Shown: piece by piece, positions 36,850 to 44,734 of the stretch
Layout of the letters: each line of letters opens with the position of its first letter
How positions within the stretch are numbered: the stretch's first letter is position 1
Made by a program: the position numbers and the translations under genes
Notes under the pieces: model-generated
Told to the model about the DNA's origin: nothing
Databases searched by the model: none
What the model saw: the letters and a program-made list of their open reading frames with translations, nothing else
NCBI GenBank assembly: GCA_003577245.1
Contig: QEVS01000001.1
Location: forward strand, 248,001-312,000
Length of the DNA: 64,000 nucleotides
Direction: 5' to 3'
From: a bacterium
Lineage (GTDB): Bacteria > Chloroflexota > Dehalococcoidia > Tepidiformales > Tepidiformaceae

Positions 36850-37299
36850 CTACCCTCGCCCAAACCTTGCCCGGAACTCCTCGTGCGGCGGCACCGGCTC
36901 CCCCACCACATAGAGGAAGTAGTAGACGCCGAACGCCCCCAGGTGCTTGAAGCGCTTCGGCATCTCTTTCACAAGCACCTCAAACCCGCCCCCATTGCGG
37001 AGGTAGTTCGCGAACCCGCCGTACTCGTGGTCAAGCGCGAGAATCGCCGCAGCGTTGTGCACGGTCGCTTCGATCTTGCGCCGGTTGCGAATGATGCGTG
37101 TGTCATTCGTCAGCCGGTCGATATCGTCCGGCGAAAAGCCGGCGATGGTCTCCGGGTCGAACCCGGCGAACGCTTCCCGGAAGCCCGCCCACTTCGCCTC
37201 CACCACCTTCCAGCTCATCCCCGATTCGAAAACAGCCATGGATAGCGTCTCCAGGTAATCGGCGAGCTTTGTGGGCGTAATCTGCGGCGGCGGCTGCAT
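36850..37299 (-). CDS. tag: DNA-3-methyladenine glycosylase I family protein (short form)
   Basis: The 149-residue product matches the Tag core: FESGMSWKVVEAKWAGFREAFAGFD, then IDRLTNDTRIIRNRRKIEATVHNA and a C-terminal GVYYFLYVVGEPVP. The N-terminal Cys/His zinc ligands of E. coli Tag are missing, and it is about 40 residues shorter, so activity is uncertain. The start is ATG 37299. It is supported by TACACT six bases upstream, which puts +1 on the start codon. It lies between the DUF6504-like gene and dnaE2 in the SOS cassette. Confidence 0.8.
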   Translation of the reverse strand: MQPPPQITPTKLADYLETLSMAVFESGMSWKVVEAKWAGFREAFAGFDPETIAGFSPDDIDRLTNDTRIIRNRRKIEATVHNAAAILALDHEYGGFANYLRNGGGFEVLVKEMPKRFKHLGAFGVYYFLYVVGEPVPPHEEFRARFGRG

Positions 37300-37305
37300 G
37301 CGGGC

Positions 37306-37311
37306 AGTGTA
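37306..37311 (-). promoter_or_regulatory. -10 box, leaderless-type, for tag
   Basis: TACACT on the minus strand ends six bases before ATG 37299, so the expected +1 is the A of the start codon. No SOS box was seen at this promoter. Confidence 0.5.
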
Positions 37312-37367
37312 GGGCACGGGCCCCTGCGTGCGCTCATGGGTACGCATCCCCTGCGCGCCTGGCCTTC

Positions 37368-37751
37368 TCACGCTGATTGAGCCCCGCGCTTCGCCGGGTT
37401 CACCCGGGGAGACCGCGGCCCCTCATAGCTCTGCGCGTACCAGGCGTTCTGCGCTGCCAGATCGCGGTAGAGCGTCAGCCGCCGGCCCCCTTCCATCTCG
37501 ACCACGAAGTACCGGCGCGCGATCTCGTCGCGCCACCACTCGTCGTCGATGCGCCACGTATCGTGGATGGCCACCACGGGCTTGAACACGCCCCTCCAGA
37601 GCACTGCCTTCGGTTCGCCGCGGTTGTTCTCCTCCACAGCCACAGGGTCCGGCTGGTTCAGGGGGCGAAGGCGCTCATTCCCTTCCCCGGGCTTTCCCCC
37701 TACGGCCGGTAAGCCACGAGCGCCTGCTGCCGTTCGGGGATCCTCGACCAT
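37368..37751 (-). CDS. DUF6504-like protein of the mutasome cluster
   Basis: The 127-residue product has the core VLWRGVFKPVVAIHDTWRIDDEWWRDEIARRYFVVEM and ends with LYRDLAAQNAWYAQSYEGP. The W-R-x-D-x-E-W-W pattern resembles the DUF6504 proteins that travel with imuB and dnaE2 in Actinobacteria; this is from memory and unchecked. No catalytic motif is visible. ATG 37751 has GGAGG seven bases upstream and overlaps the imuB 3' end by 52 bases, so it is coupled to imuB. Confidence 0.65.
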   Translation of the reverse strand: MVEDPRTAAGARGLPAVGGKPGEGNERLRPLNQPDPVAVEENNRGEPKAVLWRGVFKPVVAIHDTWRIDDEWWRDEIARRYFVVEMEGGRRLTLYRDLAAQNAWYAQSYEGPRSPRVNPAKRGAQSA

Positions 37752-38905
37752 GGTTGCACCTCCACAATGCGGTAGACCTGCGGCTCGCCGGCGCGTGCGT
37801 TGAGCTGCTCAATCGCCTCGGCGAGCTCCTTCTGCCGGCGGGGCCCAATGGGCCACAGGTTCGCCTGGTGCCCGTATTCGCTGCACAGCCCCGAAAGAGT
37901 CACGCCCACGGAAACGGCCGCCGCTGCCAGCTGAAGCCGCTCAATCTTCCCCTTCACCACGAAGAGCATCCGCGCGGCATCGGCCGTGGGCTCACGAAAG
38001 ACAAACCGGCGGGCCACCGTCTCGCCGTTTTCCAGCCCCAGCCGCCAGTCGAGCCGCCGCAGCGAATGCCCCCGCACCTCGGGCCTTTCGAGCGCCCGCA
38101 GCAAGAGCGCGCGGGTGGCCACCACAAGCGGTTCCGAAAGGGCGCTCGGCGCCGGGAGCTCCACCTCCCCGGTCACCCGCACCTCCAGTGCCTGCGGCAC
38201 TACCACACTGTCGTCACGGCCGCGCGCCAGCTCCCATGCGCGTGCACCGTCGCGGCCGAACTGCGCCTGCATGGCCGAAAACGGCAGCTCCGCCACCTGC
38301 CCCAGCCGCTCCAGCCCAAGGAGCCTCAGCCGCTGGTGCATGGCTGCCGGCACAGGCAGAACCTCTACGGGAAGCGGCGCAAGGAAAGCCCCCGCGCTTT
38401 CACCGGAAACCAGGAGGGCCCCAATGGCGGGCCCGGCGACAGCTACCGCCCCCGCATGAGCCGTGAACACGGAATCGGCGGCGGCCAGGTGTACGGGCAA
38501 CCTGCAGGTCAGCCTGACCGCCTCATACAGGTCGCGGAGGTACGCCTCGGCGGTAACCCCCGCCAGCCGCTCCAGGCCGCGAATATCAACGTGCGCGTGC
38601 CCGGGGGCAATCGCCTCGATCACCGGGCTGTGCCGGCACAGCACATCGAGGATCGCCTCCGCCTCAGCCGCAATGCTCGATTCCTGTAACGGCAGGAAGA
38701 CCGCCCCCGGGCAGAGCGAGAGCGCCCGCGGGAGAGTCATGCCAATGGCCACGCCCGCCTTCACCGCCTCCTGCGAGCACGCCGTCACCTGCGCCTGCTC
38801 GCCCGGAGAACCACCGATGATCACCGGCCGTCCGCGCAGCCGGGGGTTGTCCCGCCGTGCCAGCGCCACAGGAAACTCGGGAACAACCAGGCAGACCACG
38901 TTCAT
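37700..38905 (-). CDS. imuB: ImuB-type Y-family DNA polymerase homologue
   Basis: This 401-residue protein has a Y-family fold (VVPEFPVALARRDNPRLRGRPVIIGG, VTACSQEAVKAGVAIGMTLPRAL, HAHVDIRGLERLAG) but lacks the catalytic aspartate of motif I and the D-E pair of motif III. It is therefore probably a non-catalytic beta-clamp adaptor, as ImuB is in other bacteria. The start is ATG 38905, because the earlier ATG 38917 lies inside the predicted -10. It precedes the DUF6504-like gene, tag and dnaE2. No imuA homologue was seen in the cassette. Confidence 0.88.
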   Translation of the reverse strand: MNVVCLVVPEFPVALARRDNPRLRGRPVIIGGSPGEQAQVTACSQEAVKAGVAIGMTLPRALSLCPGAVFLPLQESSIAAEAEAILDVLCRHSPVIEAIAPGHAHVDIRGLERLAGVTAEAYLRDLYEAVRLTCRLPVHLAAADSVFTAHAGAVAVAGPAIGALLVSGESAGAFLAPLPVEVLPVPAAMHQRLRLLGLERLGQVAELPFSAMQAQFGRDGARAWELARGRDDSVVVPQALEVRVTGEVELPAPSALSEPLVVATRALLLRALERPEVRGHSLRRLDWRLGLENGETVARRFVFREPTADAARMLFVVKGKIERLQLAAAAVSVGVTLSGLCSEYGHQANLWPIGPRRQKELAEAIEQLNARAGEPQVYRIVEVQPWSRIPERQQALVAYRP

Positions 38906-38914
38906 TGGACCTGC

Positions 38915-38933
38915 CATGATAGAACAAATGTTC
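38915..38933 (-). promoter_or_regulatory. LexA-type SOS box and -10 of imuB
   Basis: GAACAAATGTTC (38922-38933) is identical to the dnaE2 box. TATCAT (38920-38915, minus strand) follows it, and the predicted +1 is about three bases before ATG 38905. The layout matches dnaE2 almost base for base. Confidence 0.8.
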
Positions 38934-38973
38934 GGAAATAACTACTGCTGCAAGAGCCTCGCCCGGGAGGTTC

Positions 38974-39843
38974 TCAGGGAACCAGGTGGACTCCCGAAGG
39001 CTCCTGGGTGATGCTCGCCATGAGCGTATCAACCTGCTTCAGCACCTGGGCCACTTCCCCATCCGGAACAACCACGACACCGGGCGCACCCGGAACCACG
39101 TAGCCCGGCAGAATACCGTGAGAAACGCAGAACCGGTCCGCTTCGGCCACAACCGAAGCAAGCGAGGGCTGGCCCTCTCCCGCCTCCTGGTGGTGCTGGC
39201 CAATGGCGGCGCAGATGTCCGCCGGGAGTTTCCATTTCTCAGCGAGCAGTCCGCCGAGTTCGGCGTGGTCATAGCCCAACTGCTCCCGCTCGACCTCTTC
39301 GATGCTGCGCCCGCTGCGGATCGCTTCCGCAATCGCCTGGTCCAGCCCCGCCGGGTCCGCGTGGAACATCGCCATGCGGCCAATGTTGTGGAGCACGCCC
39401 GCCGTGAAGGCGCTGGGCACATCGAGCCTTCTCGTCCGCCCGGCAAGGTCGCTCGCCCGGAAGGCAACGGCCAGCGAGTGGCGCCAGAAAGCGTCGATAC
39501 GAAAGAGCACATGCAGCGTGTCGGCCGGGTAGGCGCCCGTGATGGCCGTGCTGATGGCGATATTGCGCGCCTGCACAAAGCCCAGCACCACCAGCGCCTC
39601 CTGTACGGAGGTGACTTCGCGCGAACGGCGATAGGCGGCCGAGTTGGCCACCCGCAGCATCCGCGCGCTCAGCGCCGGGTCGGCGGAGACAACGAGCGCC
39701 AGCTGCGCGGCCGACGACTTCGGGTCCTGCGCAACCTGCATGACGCGCAATGCCACCGCCGGGAGCGGCGGCAGGGCGTTCACAGCCTCCAGGATTCTGT
39801 CCCGGGCGAGTGCGGAACCATTTGCATGCGCTGGTCGAGGCAT
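38974..39843 (-). CDS. HDOD-domain protein
   Basis: This 289-residue protein consists of an HDOD domain: LPPLPAVALRVMQVAQDPKSSAAQLALVVSADPALSARMLRVANSAAY near the N-terminus, then the degenerate HD region FRASDLAGR and AGVLHNIGRMAMFH. HDOD proteins act in signalling and gene regulation without known catalytic activity. The start is ATG 39843, preceded by AAGGA; a GTG 17 codons upstream is possible. No partner domain is fused. Confidence 0.88.
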   Translation of the reverse strand: MPRPAHANGSALARDRILEAVNALPPLPAVALRVMQVAQDPKSSAAQLALVVSADPALSARMLRVANSAAYRRSREVTSVQEALVVLGFVQARNIAISTAITGAYPADTLHVLFRIDAFWRHSLAVAFRASDLAGRTRRLDVPSAFTAGVLHNIGRMAMFHADPAGLDQAIAEAIRSGRSIEEVEREQLGYDHAELGGLLAEKWKLPADICAAIGQHHQEAGEGQPSLASVVAEADRFCVSHGILPGYVVPGAPGVVVVPDGEVAQVLKQVDTLMASITQEPSGVHLVP

Positions 39844-39952
39844 CTCGGCGTCCTTGGCGGCAATCCTTGACGCTATCTTGGGCGCAAACACCACCCGGGG
39901 GGATAGGGGTTCGCCCTTGCCCGGTTCCCGGAAACCCCGAGAGAGCGCCGCG

Positions 39953-41503
39953 CTACAACGGAATGTTGCCGTGCTTCTTGGGCGGATTGCGGTCGGCCTT
40001 GTTCTGGAGCATCTCCAGCGCCGAGATGATCTTCGCCCGCGTCGCCCGCGGGTCGATCACGTCGTCCAGGAAGCCGCGCCCTGCCGGGATGTAAGGGTTC
40101 GCGAACTTCTCCCGGTATTCATCAATGAGCTCCTTGCGGCGAGCCTCCGGGTTCTCCGCCTTCGCAATCTCCTCGCGGTAGACAATATTCGCCGCCCCGT
40201 CGGGCCCCATTACCGCCACCTCGGCCGTCGGCCACGCATAGTTCATGTCGCCCCGCAGGTGCTTGGACGACATCACCAGGTACGCCCCCCCGTAGGCCTT
40301 GCGTAGCACCACCGCGATCTTCGGCACCGTCGCCTCGCTGTAGGCGAACAGTAGTTTTGCCCCGTGCGTGATGATGCCGTTGTACTCCTGCGAGGTGCCC
40401 GGCAGGTAGCCCGGCACGTCCACCAGCGTCACCAGCGGTATGTTGAAGCAGTCACAGAAGCGAACGAAACGCGCTGCCTTGCGGCTCGCGTTGATATCAA
40501 GCGACCCCGCCAGGTGCATCGGCTGGTTGCACACAAACCCCACTGTCCGGCCACCCATGCGCCCAAGCCCCACCACAATGTTGGGCGCATACCGATCGTG
40601 AACCTCCAGGAAGTCCCCATCGTCGACAATGCGATAGACCACGTCGCGCACGTCGTAGGGCCGGTTGGGCTCCGCGGGGACAATCGTGAGGAGGTCCTCC
40701 TCCGCCCGGGCCGGGTCGTCTCCTGCGGGCCGGTAAGGCGGGTCATCAGCGTTGTTCGAAGGAATGAACGAAAGCAGGCGCCGCACTTCGGCCAGCGTCT
40801 CCTCCTCGCCTGCCAGGGCAAAGTGCGCCACGCCCGACTTCATGGCATGCACGTCGGCGCCGCCCAGCTCTTCCTGCGTCACTTCCTCCCCGGTCACCGA
40901 ACGCACAACATCCGGGCCCGTGATGAACATCTGGCTTGTGCCCTCGGTCATGAACACGAAATCCGTGATGGCCGGGCTATAGACGGCCCCGCCGGCGCAC
41001 GGCCCCATGATCACGCTGATCTGGGGCACAACGCCGCTCGCCAGGGTGTTCATGGCGAAGATTTCGCCGAACCCCCGCAGGCTCTCGGGCCCATCCTGGA
41101 TGCGTGCCCCCCCGGAGTCCTGGATGCCCACGATCGGCGCCCCGGTCATCATCGCGAGGTCCATCAGCTTCAGTATCTTTTCCGCCACCGCTTCGCTTAG
41201 CGAACCGCCCAGCACCGTAAAGTCATAAGAAAAGACGTACACCGGCCGTCCCTCGACTTTGCCCCAGCCGGTGACCACGGCCTCGGGGCCCACCGTCCCT
41301 GCAGCCGAGCCACGCGGGCGCACAAGGGCGTCAATCTCATCGAACGTGCCCGGGTCCAGGAGAAGCTCAATCCGCTCGCGCGCCGTCAGTTTCCCGCGCG
41401 CATGCTGGGCCTCTATCCGCTTCGGTCCACCCCCCTGCGCGAACTCGTTCTTCATTTCCAGGAGCTGATCGAGCTTCTGCTGAGCGGTTAGCTGTTCGGA
41501 CAT
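39953..41503 (-). CDS. Acyl-CoA carboxylase carboxyltransferase (beta) subunit
   Basis: This 516-residue carboxyltransferase of the propionyl/acetyl-CoA carboxylase type has two crotonase-like halves: N-terminal RIEAQHARGKLTARERIELLLDPGTF, GGSLSEAVAEKILKLMDLAM, IMGPCAGGAVYSPAITDFVFM, and C-terminal LVTLVDVPGYLPGTSQEYNGII and RKAYGGAYLVMSSKHL. It transfers CO2 from biotin to acyl-CoA. The biotinylated subunit is not in the window. The start is ATG 41503, with GAGG eight bases upstream. Acyl specificity cannot be set from sequence alone. Confidence 0.93.
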   Translation of the reverse strand: MSEQLTAQQKLDQLLEMKNEFAQGGGPKRIEAQHARGKLTARERIELLLDPGTFDEIDALVRPRGSAAGTVGPEAVVTGWGKVEGRPVYVFSYDFTVLGGSLSEAVAEKILKLMDLAMMTGAPIVGIQDSGGARIQDGPESLRGFGEIFAMNTLASGVVPQISVIMGPCAGGAVYSPAITDFVFMTEGTSQMFITGPDVVRSVTGEEVTQEELGGADVHAMKSGVAHFALAGEEETLAEVRRLLSFIPSNNADDPPYRPAGDDPARAEEDLLTIVPAEPNRPYDVRDVVYRIVDDGDFLEVHDRYAPNIVVGLGRMGGRTVGFVCNQPMHLAGSLDINASRKAARFVRFCDCFNIPLVTLVDVPGYLPGTSQEYNGIITHGAKLLFAYSEATVPKIAVVLRKAYGGAYLVMSSKHLRGDMNYAWPTAEVAVMGPDGAANIVYREEIAKAENPEARRKELIDEYREKFANPYIPAGRGFLDDVIDPRATRAKIISALEMLQNKADRNPPKKHGNIPL

Positions 41504-41551
41504 TGCGGATACCTCGGTGTCTCGCATCCCGTGCGGGGCGGATTGCCGCGG

Positions 41552-41587
41552 CGAAAAGAACCCGGCCGCCCGCTGCGGGGGCCGGGT
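41552..41587 (-). terminator. Rho-independent terminator after the receiver-like gene
   Basis: ACCCGGCC (41560-41567) pairs with GGCCGGGT (41580-41587), with an inner CCCG/CGGG stem and a CTG loop. On the minus strand the hairpin is followed by TTCTTTT (41559-41552 region). It would end transcripts coming from the receiver-like gene before the carboxylase gene. It is the clearest terminator in the window. Confidence 0.7.
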
Positions 41588-41663
41588 CAACGGAGCTCGC
41601 GGTGCCCGCATCCTAGCATCGGAAGGGCTTGGAAACTACGAACAGCGCGTCTCCACCTCCCGC

Positions 41664-41993
41664 TCAGGTTCCCGCCGAGTACTCCGTGAGCAACCGCGGA
41701 AGCTCAGCCGCAAGCGCGCCCCGCCGGAACACCCCGGCAAGTCCGTGCGCCCGCGCGCTCGTGAACGCATCAATGAGTGTGTGTGGCGCGAAAACCACGG
41801 TCCGCATTGGGTCGAACGCGCTGGCAAGTGCGCCCGCGTCAATCGAAGCGGAAGCGAAGTCGGCTATCAAGAGGTCCGGCTGGCCCACCGCGTCGAGCGT
41901 CTCCGCCTGCCGCGCCCGGTGCCCCATGGCCCCCGCTATCCCCTCAACAGCGGTGAAGAACATGAGGTCGCGAGAAAGCACGCACACGTCCAC
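41664..41993 (-). CDS. Receiver-like protein, unknown
   Basis: The 109-residue product, MDVCVLSRDLMFFTAVEGIAGAMG at the start and DLLIADFASASIDAGALASAF in the middle, resembles a degenerate response-regulator receiver fold. The aspartate in IADF is at the phosphoacceptor position, but the acidic pair and lysine are not clear. The start is GTG 41993. AAGG seven bases upstream could be a ribosome site, or TAAGGT (42005-42000) a -10 for a leaderless message. The function is unknown. Confidence 0.6.
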   Translation of the reverse strand: MDVCVLSRDLMFFTAVEGIAGAMGHRARQAETLDAVGQPDLLIADFASASIDAGALASAFDPMRTVVFAPHTLIDAFTSARAHGLAGVFRRGALAAELPRLLTEYSAGT

Positions 41994-42035
41994 GCTTAGA
42001 CCTTAGCACGGCCTGCCGCTTGCGCCCGTCATGGC

Positions 42036-42605
42036 TCAGCGGTCGGCGGTTGCAACCAGGTCGAGGAAGTTCGTCAGCATCCGCGCCGTGGCGCCCCAGA
42101 TGAGGTCTTCCCGGTACTGGTACGAGGGAAGGACGATCTCCCGGCCGTTGATGATCCGCCTGTCCGGTACAAGCGTCTCCGGGCGCCGCAGGTGATCCAG
42201 CCCCACTTCCAGCAGATAGTCGACCTCGAAATGGCTGAAGCGCCACTCGTACGGGTATCTCTGCAGCCAACCCACGTACGGGGTCACGCGGAACCGGGAG
42301 AGCGTCAGGATGTCATCGAGCTGCCCCAGCACCTCTACATCGGCGGGCAGCACGCCGATCTCCTCGTGCGTCTCGCGCAGCGCGGTGTGAACCAGGTCGC
42401 GGTCGCCGGGGTCTTTCATCCCGCCCGGAAAGCTCACCTGCCCCTTGTGCGTCTCCACATGGTCAGTGCGCTTCTGGAAGATCACGTGCACCTGGCTGCG
42501 GTGCTCGTACAGCAGCAGAAGGACCGCGGCGAGTGGCGTGCCCGGCTCCGCCTCAATGGGCTGCGGCTCGTAGGCCGCCAGCGCCGCCCGCAGTGCGTCC
42601 CTCAT
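42036..42605 (-). CDS. Nudix hydrolase, CoA pyrophosphatase type
   Basis: The 189-residue product contains VHVIFQKRTDHVETHKGQVSFPGG followed by the Nudix box with ALRETHEEIGV; the expected Glu in G-x5-E is Asp. The QVSFPGG and HVETHKG segments point to the CoA/acyl-CoA pyrophosphatase group (NudL-like). The start codon is ATG 42605. Its 5' end overlaps the upstream unknown gene (ATGA). Confidence 0.9.
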   Translation of the reverse strand: MRDALRAALAAYEPQPIEAEPGTPLAAVLLLLYEHRSQVHVIFQKRTDHVETHKGQVSFPGGMKDPGDRDLVHTALRETHEEIGVLPADVEVLGQLDDILTLSRFRVTPYVGWLQRYPYEWRFSHFEVDYLLEVGLDHLRRPETLVPDRRIINGREIVLPSYQYREDLIWGATARMLTNFLDLVATADR

Positions 42606-43051
42606 GCCAGTCCGCTTGCCAGGTGTCTCCGGCGCGTGGATTCCTTGAGTTCGTCCCAGATGCGCTCATTCAGGCCGGCTGCGGCCTCGCCGGGTGTGGT
42701 CTCCACGGCCGCATGGACATCGATCAGCAACGACCGCAGCCGGTCGTTAACGGCCTGCAGGGCCGATACGTGGAAATCGTGTTCGTGCATGTCGGCCGTC
42801 TCGGCGTCGATGCGAGAGCGCAGAGCCTGTTCTGACACTGTATCGCGGGAAGCTGCCAGGAGGGTGCGCACGGACCGGTTCTCCTCGACCAGCCGCGAAG
42901 CTGCCCGGTCGAACTCCTGCGCCACCATCGAAAGCAGGGCCGCCGAGAGCGTGAGCGTCTGGCCCGCAATGGGCGTCCGCACTTCCGGCATGATCTGCAT
43001 GATGAGCTGCCCGGCGATTCCAAACAGGACCTTCGGCGTATCTGGCCTCAT
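42602..43051 (-). CDS. Hypothetical protein
   Basis: The 149-residue product is not recognised. It is mainly helical, with an N-terminal hydrophobic stretch (VLFGIAGQLIMQIMPEV) and Ala/Glu/Arg-rich helices that could form a coiled coil at about 45-115. It is coupled by four-base overlaps to the phosphotransferase upstream and the Nudix gene downstream, so the three form one operon. Similar small genes sit beside such phosphotransferases in acyl-CoA metabolism clusters of some Actinobacteria, from memory and unchecked. Confidence 0.7.
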   Translation of the reverse strand: MRPDTPKVLFGIAGQLIMQIMPEVRTPIAGQTLTLSAALLSMVAQEFDRAASRLVEENRSVRTLLAASRDTVSEQALRSRIDAETADMHEHDFHVSALQAVNDRLRSLLIDVHAAVETTPGEAAAGLNERIWDELKESTRRRHLASGLA

Positions 43052-44064
43052 GCCCCCCTCCCCATGGCACGCAACATAATCTCATCCTGGAAGTTGATTA
43101 GCCAGTACGAGGTGAAGGGCATCATCAGCTCGGCCGTCTTCCCGTCCTGGAACGAACGCGCTCCCGTCAGCCAGATGGCCTGGCCTTTGACACTGCCGAA
43201 CACATCCCACCAGTGCAGCGCTTCCCGGTTCACCTTTGTCCCGGAAGCCTCCTCGTATATGCGGATGGCGTCCTCTGCCCAGATGATGCCGCCCTTGCGC
43301 CCGTCCCGGGTCCACTCCCACGCCTCCATGAACGACCAGGCCAGGTCTTCCAGCGGGTCGCCCAGGTGGGCCATCTCCCAGTCGACCACCCCATGGATCC
43401 CCTTCACCGTGTACAGGAAGTTCCCCACCCGGTAGTCCGCGTGGACAACGGTGACCCGGTCCGGTGGTGGCGGCGGGTTCGCCCTCAGCCAGCGAATGGC
43501 GGCGCGCGCGATGGGCTGCGGGCTCAGCTCGTTCTCGTTGATGACCTGCTCCCAGTGGTCCAGTTCCCGCTTCCAGCATTCGCCCGGAGCAGGGGGCGCG
43601 AGCACCTCTTCAATCGCGGTTCCCTTCCAGTCAAAGTCATGGATTTCCGCCATGATCTCGTACATGCGCCGGGCGATGGCATCGCGCACCGGGGCATACT
43701 CTGCGTCCTGTATGCGGGTCGTGTTGGAGTCGCACCCGAGGATGCGCTCCATGATGAAAAACGGAGCCCCCAGCGCCTCGGAGCCGTTCTCAATCCAGCG
43801 CATCCGCGGGACGGGCACGCCGGAGTCTTCAAACGCCCGGTAGAAGGCGTACTCCAGCTCCCGCTGGCTGGCGAGCAGGCTTGCCGGAGGGTCCTTCCGC
43901 AGGATGAAAGCCTCGCTCCGGGACTCCCCGTTCTCCTCCCAGGCCGCGTCGAACATCCACGTTTCCCGCGAGGCGCCCCCGGGAATGCGGAACACGTTCG
44001 AAATCGCCATGCCGGTGGAGCCGGGTATCTTCGATGTCAGGTACTTCGCAAGTTCAGGTTCCAC
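43048..44064 (-). CDS. Aminoglycoside/choline-kinase-fold phosphotransferase
   Basis: This 338-residue protein has the kinase-like core VVHADYRVGNFLY (catalytic loop) and GVVDWEMAHLGDPLEDLAW (metal-binding Asp), with ATP-lobe segments RIPGGASRETWMF and FILRKDP. It resembles the APH-domain proteins linked to acyl-CoA dehydrogenases in lipid and sterol breakdown rather than drug resistance. The substrate is unknown. The start is GTG 44064. It heads the operon with the unknown and Nudix genes, perhaps an acyl-CoA handling unit. Confidence 0.87.
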   Translation of the reverse strand: MEPELAKYLTSKIPGSTGMAISNVFRIPGGASRETWMFDAAWEENGESRSEAFILRKDPPASLLASQRELEYAFYRAFEDSGVPVPRMRWIENGSEALGAPFFIMERILGCDSNTTRIQDAEYAPVRDAIARRMYEIMAEIHDFDWKGTAIEEVLAPPAPGECWKRELDHWEQVINENELSPQPIARAAIRWLRANPPPPPDRVTVVHADYRVGNFLYTVKGIHGVVDWEMAHLGDPLEDLAWSFMEAWEWTRDGRKGGIIWAEDAIRIYEEASGTKVNREALHWWDVFGSVKGQAIWLTGARSFQDGKTAELMMPFTSYWLINFQDEIMLRAMGRGA

Positions 44065-44093
44065 GAACCGGAATCCTGTGCACCATGGCGCCT

Positions 44094-44108
44094 GCTGTCA
44101 ATGACAGC
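44094..44108. promoter_or_regulatory. Perfect palindrome in front of the phosphotransferase gene
   Basis: GCTGTCA (44094-44100) and TGACAGC (44102-44108), one base apart, lie 30 bases upstream of the phosphotransferase start, between it and hisB. The size and symmetry suit a repressor operator, such as a TetR-type site. Confidence 0.4.
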
Positions 44109-44143
44109 GGACATACTCGCCCGGCACGCATCGCCTGCTCCCG

Positions 44144-44734
44144 TCAGAGGGTGCCCTTGGTGCTCGGAATGTCGCCGCCGCGGCGCGGGTCGATGCGCGT
44201 GGCCGCGTCCAGCGCCCGTGCGAAGGCCTTGAAGCACGCCTCCGCCTTGTGATGGTCGTCGGCCCCGGCCATCGTCCGCACGTGTATGTTGGCTCCCGCC
44301 GCCGCAGCGAACGACTCGAAAAAGTGGTCAAACAGGCTCGGCGCCAGCCCGCCGACATCGCGGCCCAGCAGCCTGAGGTCAAGCACCGCGTAGGGCCGGC
44401 CGCTGAGGTCAACGGCTGCAAAGGCGAGCGCCTCGTCCAGCGGCATATAGGCCGACCCCGAACGGACAATGCCCGCCTTGTCACCCAGCGCCTGCGCGAA
44501 CGCCTCCCCCAGCGCCAGGGCGCAATCCTCCACGGTGTGGTGCGGGTCCACGTGCAGGTCGCCCGCAGCCCTTATCTTCAGGTCAAACACGCCGTGCTTG
44601 GCGATGTGGCTGAGCATGTGGTCGAAAAAGCCGAGCCCTGTCTCCACGGAGAATCTCCCGGAACCATCGAGCTCCAGCTCCAGGGTGATGTCGGTCTCAG
44701 CAGTCTTGCGGGAGATAGCGGCCTTGCGCGTCAT
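44144..44734 (-). CDS. hisB: Imidazoleglycerol-phosphate dehydratase
   Basis: This 196-residue enzyme catalyses step 6 of histidine synthesis. It has GLGFFDHMLSHIAKHG, DLHVDPHHTVEDCALALGEA and FAAAAGANIHVRTMAGADDHHKAEACFKAFARAL, each with the paired-histidine metal sites. It is single-function, with no phosphatase domain. The ATG overlaps the hisC stop. It is the last his gene in the operon. Confidence 0.97.
   Translation of the reverse strand: MTRKAAISRKTAETDITLELELDGSGRFSVETGLGFFDHMLSHIAKHGVFDLKIRAAGDLHVDPHHTVEDCALALGEAFAQALGDKAGIVRSGSAYMPLDEALAFAAVDLSGRPYAVLDLRLLGRDVGGLAPSLFDHFFESFAAAAGANIHVRTMAGADDHHKAEACFKAFARALDAATRIDPRRGGDIPSTKGTL

Noticed and set aside
38906..38917. ATG 38917 as the imuB start
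   Set aside because: It overlaps the predicted -10 (TATCAT), and the mutasome promoter layout at dnaE2 places the start at the next ATG.
43048..44064. Aminoglycoside resistance gene
   Set aside because: Only the general kinase fold is shared; the neighbours and sequence style fit the acyl-CoA-linked APH group.
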